Source: Ga0077527 sp038144955 (GTDB taxonomy: Bacteria; Pseudomonadota; Gammaproteobacteria; Burkholderiales; SG8-41). Taken from it: a stretch of DNA of 27,455 bases. Below the pieces are notes generated by a model that saw nothing but the letters and a program-made list of their open reading frames with translations, searched no databases and was not told where the DNA came from. The stretch covers positions 1 through 27,455 of the forward strand of contig JAYQOT010000029.1 of NCBI GenBank assembly GCA_038144955.1, read 5' to 3'. The position numbers and the translations under genes were made by a program. Within the stretch, counting starts at the first letter, position 1; the number at the start of each line of letters is the position of its first letter. Shown here piece after piece: positions 21,398 through 27,455 of the stretch.

Positions 21398-21633
21398 TGA
21401 ACGAAACCGAAATGGCCCGCGTCGTACGCCGGGCAATCGACGGCTACTTTCGTGATCTCGACGGCGAAAAGGCCTGCGGCGTATACGACATGGTCATTGG
21501 CAGCGTGGAAAAACCGTTGCTGGAGTCGATTTTGCACAAAGTGCGGGGCAACCAGTCACATGCGGCCGCCATGCTGGGCATCAATCGCAATACATTGCGC
21601 AAGAAGATCAAGACCTACAACATCAAGTTTTGA
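21394..21633 (+). CDS. fis: Nucleoid-associated regulator Fis
   Basis: Fis is a small dimeric DNA-bending protein that adjusts rRNA, tRNA and nucleoid structure with growth. The 79-residue protein keeps the whole C-terminal part: LLESILHKVRGNQSHAAAMLGINRNTLRKKIKTYNI, i.e. the dimer helix and the helix-turn-helix with the recognition helix. E. coli Fis has 98 residues, so the N-terminal beta-hairpin arm is shorter, as is usual in betaproteobacteria. ATG 21394 overlaps the dusB stop and is ten bases from GGAGG (21379-21383); ATG 21397 is the other candidate. Translation should be coupled to dusB. Confidence 0.95.
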   Translation: MMNETEMARVVRRAIDGYFRDLDGEKACGVYDMVIGSVEKPLLESILHKVRGNQSHAAAMLGINRNTLRKKIKTYNIKF

Positions 21634-21653
21634 CCGGAAACCCTCAACCGGAA

Positions 21654-21671
21654 AGAGGGGTTAAGCCCTCT
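21654..21671 (+). promoter_or_regulatory. Hairpin upstream of purH
   Basis: AGAGGG (21654-21659) pairs with CCCTCT (21666-21671) over the loop GTTAAG, ending 11 bases before ATG 21683. AACC before and GGTT after can extend it across a bulge. There is no T-run. The 5' arm is Shine-Dalgarno-like and is the only one near purH. Confidence 0.45.
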
Positions 21672-21682
21672 GGTTCTCCGCC

Positions 21683-23278
21683 ATGGCCACTATCAAACAA
21701 GCCCTCATCAGCGTCTCCGACAAGGATGGTGTTGTCGAGTTTGCGCGCGGTCTTGCAGGTTTCGGGGTGGGGCTGCTTTCTACCGGGGGAACAGCGAAAC
21801 TGCTGAGGGACTCTGGGCTGGCAGTTACTGAAGTCGCCGACTACACGGGGTTTCCGGAAATGCTTGACGGCCGCGTCAAGACTTTGCATCCGAAGGTTCA
21901 CGGCGGTCTGCTTGCCCGCAGGGAAGACGCGGCACACATGCAGGCGCTTGAAACTGCCGGGATCCCGACCATTGATCTTCTGGTGGTCAATTTGTATCCC
22001 TTCGAAGCAACGGTTGCAAAACCGGGGTGTTCCCTCGAGGAAGCCATCGAAAATATCGACATCGGCGGTCCTGCAATGGTCCGTTCTGCCGCCAAGAATT
22101 GGAAAGGGGTCGGTGTGGTGACCGATCCGTCGCAGTACGGGGCGGTGCTGGATGAAATGCAGCGCACTGGCGGGGCGCTTTCCGACAGCACACGGTTTGC
22201 ATTGTCTGTCGCCGCGTTCAACCGCATTTCCAATTACGATGGCGCGATCAGCGACTACCTGTCATCCCTGCAAAGCGACGGGACGCGCAACGAATTTCCG
22301 TCGCAGGCCAATGGCCGTTTTGTGAAGATCCAGGATCTGCGCTACGGGGAAAATCCGCATCAGCGCGCCGCTTTTTACGCTGATCTTTATCCCGCTCCCG
22401 GTTCCCTGGTTACTGCGAAGCAACTGCAGGGCAAGGAGTTGTCGTACAACAATCTCGCCGACGCCGATGCGGCATGGGAATGTGTCAAAAGTTTCGATCT
22501 GCCTGCCTGCGTGATCGTCAAGCATGCCAATCCCTGCGGCGTCGCTGTTGGCACCGGGTGCGCGCAAGCCTATGCAAAAGCTTTTTCGACTGATCCCACA
22601 TCCGCGTTCGGGGGCATCATTGCCTTCAATCGCCCTCTGGACAAGGACGCCGCGGAGGCTGTGGGCAGGCAGTTTGTCGAGGTTCTGATTGCACCCGGGT
22701 ACGAGCGGGGAGCCCTGGAAGTGCTGGCCTCCAAAACCAATATACGGATACTGGAAATTCCCGTTGATGGTGTAAAGCAGAACGGGAAAAATGACTGGGA
22801 GCGCGGACGCAATTCGCACGATACGAAGCGCATCGGCTCGGGCCTGCTGATCCAGACGGCAGACAACAGGGATATTTGCGTGGATGATCTGAAAGTGGTG
22901 TCTCGAAAACAGCCCTTGGCTCAGGAAATGGCTGATCTCCAGTTTGCGTGGCGTGTAGCCAAATACGTCAAATCAAATGCGATCGTTTTTTGCCGGGATG
23001 GAACCACCCTGGGCGTTGGTGCAGGGCAGATGAGCCGGATCGACTCGGCGCGGATTGCTTCGATCAAGGCCGAAAATGCCGGCCTTACCCTGAAAGGATC
23101 GGTAGTGGCATCTGATGCATTTTTCCCGTTCCGCGACGGCGTGGACGTCGTGGTCAAGGCGGGCGCCGCGGCTATCATCCAGCCCGGCGGTAGTCTGCGG
23201 GATGAAGAAGTCATTGCGGCCGCCAACGAACATGGCGTCGCGATGGTGTTTACCGGCATCCGGCATTTCCGCCACTGA
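21683..23278 (+). CDS. purH: Bifunctional AICAR transformylase / IMP cyclohydrolase
   Basis: PurH carries out the last two steps to IMP: formyl transfer to AICAR from 10-formyl-tetrahydrofolate, then ring closure. The 531-residue protein has an N-terminal MGS-like cyclohydrolase domain (ALISVSDKDGVVEFARGL, then STGGTAKLL and RVKTLHPKVHGGLLARR). The transformylase domain has YGENPHQRAAFY and VKHANPCGVAVG with the catalytic pair Lys280-His281. AFGGIIAFN and GAAAIIQPGGSLRDEEVI follow in order. The start ATG 21683 has no ribosome site in the usual window; the only candidate lies in the hairpin just upstream. purD begins one base after its stop. The length agrees with E. coli PurH (529). Confidence 0.97.
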   Translation: MATIKQALISVSDKDGVVEFARGLAGFGVGLLSTGGTAKLLRDSGLAVTEVADYTGFPEMLDGRVKTLHPKVHGGLLARREDAAHMQALETAGIPTIDLLVVNLYPFEATVAKPGCSLEEAIENIDIGGPAMVRSAAKNWKGVGVVTDPSQYGAVLDEMQRTGGALSDSTRFALSVAAFNRISNYDGAISDYLSSLQSDGTRNEFPSQANGRFVKIQDLRYGENPHQRAAFYADLYPAPGSLVTAKQLQGKELSYNNLADADAAWECVKSFDLPACVIVKHANPCGVAVGTGCAQAYAKAFSTDPTSAFGGIIAFNRPLDKDAAEAVGRQFVEVLIAPGYERGALEVLASKTNIRILEIPVDGVKQNGKNDWERGRNSHDTKRIGSGLLIQTADNRDICVDDLKVVSRKQPLAQEMADLQFAWRVAKYVKSNAIVFCRDGTTLGVGAGQMSRIDSARIASIKAENAGLTLKGSVVASDAFFPFRDGVDVVVKAGAAAIIQPGGSLRDEEVIAAANEHGVAMVFTGIRHFRH

Positions 23279-23279
23279 A

Positions 23280-24557
23280 ATGAAAATTCTTGTCATCGGG
23301 GGCGGCGGTCGTGAACATGCGCTGGCATGGAAACTGGCCCGCTCCCCGCGCGTTTCAAAGGTTTATGTGGCTCCGGGCAATGCCGGTAGCGGCCGCGAGG
23401 ATGGGGTGCAAAACGCGGCCCTCGCGGACCACGCACAAATAATTGATTTTATTAATAAAAATGACATTGCGTTGACGGTGGTCGGACCTGAAGCGCCGCT
23501 CGCCGCGGGTCTGGTGGATGCGGTCAGCGGTGCGGGTCGCCGCATTTTCGGGCCTACTCAAAAAGCGGCCCAACTGGAAAGCTCCAAGGATTTCGCCAAG
23601 GGATTCATGGCCCGGCACGGCATCCCGACTGCAGCGTACGGAACATTTACCGACGCTGCCTCAGCTCACGCCTACATCGAAAAACAAGGCGCCCCGATCG
23701 TGATCAAGGCCGACGGGCTTGCCGCAGGCAAGGGCGTGGTAGTGGCAATGTCGGCAACTGAGGCACATGCCGCGGTTGACATGATGCTGGTTGGCAACAA
23801 GATGGGTGCAGCCGGTGCGCGGGTGGTGATCGAGGAATTTCTCGAAGGCGAAGAGGCCAGTTTCATTGTGCTGGCTGACGGCCGTCACGCGCTGGCACTG
23901 GCCAGCAGCCAGGATCACAAGCGGTTGCGCGACGGCGACCAGGGGCCCAATACCGGCGGCATGGGCGCTTATTCACCGGCCCCTGTGGTCACGCCGGAAA
24001 TTCACGCGCGGGTGATGCGTGAAGTCATCATGCCGACCATCAACGGCATGTCCGCTGACGGTATCCCGTATACCGGGTTTCTCTATGCCGGCCTGATGAT
24101 TTCCCCGGACGGCCGGCTCAAGGTGCTGGAATTCAACTGCCGCATGGGTGACCCTGAGACCCAGCCGATCATGCTGCGCCTGAAAAGCGACCTGGTGCCA
24201 CTGCTGGAAGCCGCCATCGATGGCCGGCTTGATGGTGTCAGCGCCGAGTGGGATACGCGAGTAGCCCTGGGGGTGGTGCTTGCCGCTGCAAATTATCCTG
24301 AGGAACCGCGCAAGGGCGACATCATTCGCGGATTGCCCGCCGCCGGCGAAGATTTTCATGTATTTCACGCCGGCACTGCATTGGCTGACAAGGAAGTGGT
24401 TACTGCAGGCGGGCGGGTTTTGTGCGTGACCGCATTGGGTCATAACACCCGTACTGCACAACGCCGCGCCTACGAGATTGTCGATGGCATCCGCTTTGAC
24501 GGCATGCAGTATCGCCGCGATATCGGACACCACGCCATCGCCGCCGGCCGCAAGTAG
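23280..24557 (+). CDS. purD: Phosphoribosylamine-glycine ligase
   Basis: PurD (GAR synthetase) joins glycine to phosphoribosylamine with ATP. From ATG 23280 the protein has 425 residues. The N-terminal MKILVIGGGGREHALAWKL is the PurD signature. The ATP-grasp domain has VIKADGLAAGKGVVVA, EEFLEGEEASFIVL and DGDQGPNTGGMGAYSPAP, and the metal site is EFNCRMGDPETQ. An in-frame open stretch extends further upstream inside purH but lacks family sequence, so 23280 is the start. It is one base after the purH stop; without a separate ribosome site, translation is probably by re-initiation. Confidence 0.97.
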   Translation: MKILVIGGGGREHALAWKLARSPRVSKVYVAPGNAGSGREDGVQNAALADHAQIIDFINKNDIALTVVGPEAPLAAGLVDAVSGAGRRIFGPTQKAAQLESSKDFAKGFMARHGIPTAAYGTFTDAASAHAYIEKQGAPIVIKADGLAAGKGVVVAMSATEAHAAVDMMLVGNKMGAAGARVVIEEFLEGEEASFIVLADGRHALALASSQDHKRLRDGDQGPNTGGMGAYSPAPVVTPEIHARVMREVIMPTINGMSADGIPYTGFLYAGLMISPDGRLKVLEFNCRMGDPETQPIMLRLKSDLVPLLEAAIDGRLDGVSAEWDTRVALGVVLAAANYPEEPRKGDIIRGLPAAGEDFHVFHAGTALADKEVVTAGGRVLCVTALGHNTRTAQRRAYEIVDGIRFDGMQYRRDIGHHAIAAGRK

Positions 24558-24558
24558 T

Positions 24559-24574
24559 GAGGCGGTTTCGCCTC
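24559..24574 (+). promoter_or_regulatory. Hairpin between purD and hemF
   Basis: GAGGCG (24559-24564) pairs with CGCCTC (24569-24574) over the loop GTTT, immediately after the purD stop and eight bases before ATG 24583. The 5' arm contains the only GAGG near hemF. There is no T-run, so it is not a plain terminator. Confidence 0.45.
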
Positions 24575-24582
24575 GTTATTCA

Positions 24583-25479
24583 ATGAATATCGCTGCCGTA
24601 AAAACCTATCTGACGGGATTGCAGGAATCCATCATTGGCCGGCTTGCGGAGCTTGATGGTGGCACATTCCTTCACGATGCCTGGGAACGCCCCCAGGGTG
24701 GCGGCGGCATATCCCGGTTGATAGAAGGCGGGGCGTTGTTCGAGCGCGGCGGTGTAGGGTTTTCACATGTGTATGGTGACAATCTGCCGCCCTCCGCTTC
24801 GGCTACACGGCCCGAACTCTCAGGGCGTTCTTTCCAGGCGATGGGCGTGTCGCTGGTGCTGCATCCATGCAATCCCCATGTGCCGACGGTACATATGAAC
24901 GTGCGCTGCTTTGTCGCCGAAAAATCCGGTGCGGCGCCGGTATGGTGGTTTGGCGGAGGCATGGATCTGACACCGTATTACGGAAACGAAGAGGATGCGG
25001 TGCACTTTCACCGCACCTGCAGGGATGCGCTGGCACCGTTCGGCAGTGATCTTTATCCGCGCTACAAGCAGTGGTGTGATCGCTATTTTTATCTGAAGCA
25101 TCGCGCCGAGCCTCGGGGTATCGGCGGCATCTTCTTCGATGACCTTTGCGAACCCGATTTTGAAAGCTGTTTTGCCCTGATTCGCAGCGTCGGCGATCAT
25201 TTTCTACCGGCCTACGCGCCCATCGTCGAGCGCCGGCGTGACCAGGCGTATGGCGAGCGCGAGCGCGACTTCCAGGCGTATCGCCGCGGACGCTATGTTG
25301 AATTCAACCTGGTGTTTGATCGAGGCACCCTGTTCGGGCTGCAATCCGGAGGACGCACCGAGTCCATCCTGATGTCGATGCCCCCGGTAGTTCGCTGGCG
25401 CTACAACTGGCAGCCCGAGCCGGGCACTCCGGAGGCCCGGCTTTACTCGGATTTTCTGACCGGAAAAGACTGGGTTTGA
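24583..25479 (+). CDS. hemF: Aerobic coproporphyrinogen III oxidase
   Basis: HemF uses oxygen to decarboxylate coproporphyrinogen III to protoporphyrinogen IX in haem synthesis. From ATG 24583 the protein has 298 residues, close to the E. coli length. It shows WERPQGGGGISRLIEGG, FERGGVGFSHVYG, VPTVHMNVRCF, WWFGGGMDLTPYY, HRAEPRGIGGIFFDD and GRYVEFNLVFDRGTLFGLQ with RTESILMSMPP. These are the family signatures, including conserved histidines. An earlier in-frame ATG inside purD is rejected because the extra residues do not match the family. It is the last gene of the dusB-fis-purH-purD run and is convergent with the kinase gene, with six bases between stops. The oxygen requirement implies aerobic growth; no hemN is seen in the window. 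Confidence 0.97.
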   Translation: MNIAAVKTYLTGLQESIIGRLAELDGGTFLHDAWERPQGGGGISRLIEGGALFERGGVGFSHVYGDNLPPSASATRPELSGRSFQAMGVSLVLHPCNPHVPTVHMNVRCFVAEKSGAAPVWWFGGGMDLTPYYGNEEDAVHFHRTCRDALAPFGSDLYPRYKQWCDRYFYLKHRAEPRGIGGIFFDDLCEPDFESCFALIRSVGDHFLPAYAPIVERRRDQAYGERERDFQAYRRGRYVEFNLVFDRGTLFGLQSGGRTESILMSMPPVVRWRYNWQPEPGTPEARLYSDFLTGKDWV

Positions 25480-25485
25480 CGCCGC

Positions 25486-27396
25486 TCAGGCGCCGAACCA
25501 GGATTTGATCGAGCGTACCCGCTCGCGCAACTGGCCGAGCATGGACATGTCGCTGGCCCGTGCTTCGGCGACGCGGTGCTGCTTCAGCAGTTTCGGCGTT
25601 TTGCGGAAAGACTGGTAGCGCGCCAGGGCTGCATGCACATGTTGCTGAAGCAGCTTCAGGTTCAGGGGTTTGGTCAGAAAACGGAAAACCTGTGCCTGAT
25701 TGATGAGGTCGATGACCAGTTCCGAATCCGAGGCCTCGGTCATGACAATGGCAAGAATTTCCGGGTGATCCTGCTTCAGCAACTTGAAGGCCGCCAGCGA
25801 TTTCTGGTCGCCGCCGCGGATATCGGCGACGATGACTGCAATTTCCCGCTCCGAGAGCATCGCAAGAGCGCGTTCGATGTCAGTTGCATGTAATACCGGG
25901 CAAACGTTGCCGATCAATTCGTTCGTCGCACGGAATACGCTCTGGTCCTGATCGATGACCAGGACTCCGCTGTCAAATTTTTCGGGGACAATAACCGGGC
26001 CTGTGGCCATGTCGGCGAGTTCCAGGGCAATCGCAGAGGCTTCGCTGATGGTTTTCTGGATCTCCGTGTTGTCCCATGGTTTGCTGATGAAGCGAAACAC
26101 CTCGCCGTCATTGATAGAGCCGACGATGGAAGCCAGATCCGAATAGCCTGTCAGCAGGATACGCACCGTATGCGGAGCAAAATCGCGGACCTGGCGCAGA
26201 AACTCCACCCCGGTCATTTCCGGCATGCGCTGGTCGCTGATGATGACATGAGGCCGGAAGCGCTTGAGAAATTCCATGGCTTCCGGTCCGCTGCTGGCGG
26301 TCAGCACGTTGTAGTTTGAACGGAAAACCGAACGCAATGCAGTAAGGATACGTTCCTCGTCGTCCACAAAAAGCAGTTTGGCTTTTTTACCGCCAGTATC
26401 AAATGCCGAGGCAACCGGTGCGACGGCATCGGATTGGGATTCGGAAGCAGGCTTGGCTGCCGGTGAGCGTTTTCCCGCAATCAGTCGAGCCGCAGCCATA
26501 AGCTTGGGATCCAGCCGTTGCGTGGTGGCGTCCTCGGGGCTTTCAGCGACGGACTTGCCGGCACGCACGCTGGCCGCGATACCCTGGACGAAGGCCAGGG
26601 AAAACTCGCGCGCGTTCTGAAAACGGTCTTCCCGTTTTTTTGCCAGCGCCTTGTGAATTGCCCAGTCGAGCTGGGCCGAAATCTGCGGATTCGAATCCGA
26701 GGGATTGGCCGGCCGGTCGCTGATCACCTGGCGCATGATTTCGACGTTGCTGCCGCTGAACGGCTTGCGCCCGGTCACCAGTTCGTAGGCAATCACGCCG
26801 GCTGAATACAGGTCGGTCCGTGCATCGGGCTCGTCACCGGTGAACTGCTCGGGGGACATGTATCCAGGGGAGCCCATGATCTCGCCGACTTGCGTCAGTG
26901 ACGAAGTGTCGATGTGGGCAATGCCGAAATCGCTGATCTTGATTCGTCCGTCGTCGTTGACCAGGAGGTTCGACGGCTTGATGTCCCGGTGCACCACGCC
27001 CTGGGAATGGGCATAGCCGAGACCATCGAGCAGCTGTCTGACGATTTCGCCGATTTCCGCCAGGTCGAATTTCGCCTTGTTCTGCAGGTGTTCGTAGAGG
27101 GAACGTCCGTTGACCAGTTCCATGACGATATAGGCGATATCGTCGTCTTCGCCATAGTCGTAGATGGCCGCGATCCGCGGATGGGTCAGGCGGCCAACGG
27201 CCTGCGCTTCATGGCGGAAGCGAGCGATTGCGTACTGCAGTTCGGATGGATCCATTGCCGACTTGGTGATCGTCTTGATTGCCACCTGCCGATGTATGGC
27301 CGGATCGAATGCCTTGTAGACGACTCCCATGCCGCCACGGCCAAGTATGGCCTGCACCTCGTATTTGCCGATGTGTTTGGGAGGGCTGGCGCTCAT
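25486..27396 (-). CDS. Ser/Thr protein kinase fused to two receiver domains
   Basis: The 636-residue protein joins a Hanks-type kinase to tandem response-regulator receivers. Kinase (about 11-270): GRGGMGVVYKAF loop, Lys41 in VAIK, Glu63 in the C-helix, HRDIKPSN with Asp138 and Asn143, DFG with Asp156, MSPEQ in place of APE, and DLYSAGVIAYELVTG. These residues indicate an active kinase. A linker rich in Ala, Ser and Pro (about 280-338) follows. Receiver 1 (about 340-455) has Asp345, Asp346, phospho-acceptor Asp388 in SDQRMPEMTG, Thr416 and Lys439, all intact. Receiver 2 (about 476-595) keeps Asp482, Asp525, Thr553 and Lys576, but Gln483 replaces the second acidic residue. A basic tail closes the protein. 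No membrane span is seen. ATG 27396 overlaps the stop of a probable histidine kinase. Confidence 0.9.
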   Translation of the reverse strand: MSASPPKHIGKYEVQAILGRGGMGVVYKAFDPAIHRQVAIKTITKSAMDPSELQYAIARFRHEAQAVGRLTHPRIAAIYDYGEDDDIAYIVMELVNGRSLYEHLQNKAKFDLAEIGEIVRQLLDGLGYAHSQGVVHRDIKPSNLLVNDDGRIKISDFGIAHIDTSSLTQVGEIMGSPGYMSPEQFTGDEPDARTDLYSAGVIAYELVTGRKPFSGSNVEIMRQVISDRPANPSDSNPQISAQLDWAIHKALAKKREDRFQNAREFSLAFVQGIAASVRAGKSVAESPEDATTQRLDPKLMAAARLIAGKRSPAAKPASESQSDAVAPVASAFDTGGKKAKLLFVDDEERILTALRSVFRSNYNVLTASSGPEAMEFLKRFRPHVIISDQRMPEMTGVEFLRQVRDFAPHTVRILLTGYSDLASIVGSINDGEVFRFISKPWDNTEIQKTISEASAIALELADMATGPVIVPEKFDSGVLVIDQDQSVFRATNELIGNVCPVLHATDIERALAMLSEREIAVIVADIRGGDQKSLAAFKLLKQDHPEILAIVMTEASDSELVIDLINQAQVFRFLTKPLNLKLLQQHVHAALARYQSFRKTPKLLKQHRVAEARASDMSMLGQLRERVRSIKSWFGA

Positions 27397-27455
27397 GCGG
27401 GTTTACCGATTTCCGCGGTTTCGGGTGGATTGAGGGGCAGCACGATGGTGAAGCG
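27393..27455 (-). CDS. C-terminal end of a probable sensor histidine kinase (partial)
   Basis: Reading leftward from the window edge, 20 residues precede a TGA stop at 27395-27393. They begin RFTIVLPL and end EIGKPA. Phe-Thr-Ile-x-Leu-Pro-Leu is the typical last strand of the HATPase domain of sensor kinases. The rest of the gene is outside the window. The stop overlaps the Ser/Thr kinase start as ATGA, so the two are translated together. Confidence 0.55.
   Translation of the reverse strand, partial: RFTIVLPLNPPETAEIGKPA

Noticed and set aside
23115..23279. N-terminal extension of purD into purH
   Set aside because: The PurD signature begins at ATG 23280; upstream residues are a shifted reading of the purH C-terminus.
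24478..24582. N-terminal extension of hemF into purD
   Set aside because: The extra 35 residues are a shifted reading of the purD end and do not fit the family start.
1..27455. Search by eye for mobile elements, CRISPR repeats, tRNA or rRNA genes
   Set aside because: No direct-repeat arrays, transposase motifs or cloverleaf-like segments were found; a covariance-model scan could still find something missed.

Overview
This is a stretch of ordinary chromosome from a Gram-negative, almost certainly betaproteobacterial, aerobic or facultative bacterium. The evidence is a complete outer-membrane biogenesis pair (LptD, SurA), aerobic coproporphyrinogen oxidase, the C5 haem enzyme HemL, ubiquinone hydroxylase UbiH, the AmgK/MurU cell-wall recycling pair, and the order dusB-fis-purH-purD-hemF. 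I think a Nitrosomonadales-like lineage is likely, but that is inference. I see no transposase, integrase, CRISPR array, rRNA or tRNA gene, and no clear compositional break.

Layout. 1-1787: an NDP-forming acyl/acetyl-CoA synthetase encoded as separate beta (cut by the window edge) and alpha genes. 1788-5680: a rightward accessory stretch of small proteins: a 79-residue unknown, a structured intergenic segment, a secreted charged helical protein with a clean terminator, a hotdog thioesterase resembling FlK, a surface-adhesin-E-like lipidless secreted protein, a DUF3147 membrane protein, a phosphonatase-like HAD hydrolase and an exported unknown that may be a papain-like hydrolase. 5687-9264: a leftward block of an RluF-type pseudouridine synthase (own promoter) and the overlapping thiD-thiE-hemL operon. 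9342-9939: rubredoxin and nickel-type glyoxalase I, divergent from thiD. 9948-15442: a leftward LPS/outer-membrane and maintenance operon, lptD-surA-pdxA-rsmA. 15499-20136: a rightward operon amgK-murU-orf-pepP-ubiH. 20390-25479: rightward dusB-fis-purH-purD-hemF. 25486-27455: leftward end of a probable sensor histidine kinase overlapping a Ser/Thr kinase fused to two receiver domains.

How the genes work together. lptD/surA place LPS and porins in the outer membrane, while amgK/murU return N-acetylmuramate to UDP-MurNAc. hemL and hemF act early and late in haem synthesis. purH and purD serve purine synthesis next to the growth-rate-linked fis operon. thiD/thiE and pdxA make the thiamine and pyridoxal phosphate cofactors, and HemL itself uses a B6 cofactor.

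The least ordinary item is the kinase-receiver-receiver protein at 25486-27396, translationally coupled to what looks like a histidine kinase. It could be a junction between two-component and Hanks-type phosphorylation. Other points worth a look are alternative helices at 2187-2264, a recurrent GCTANAAT box upstream of several genes, Shine-Dalgarno-like hairpins before purH and hemF, and an LptD with a single possible interdomain disulfide.
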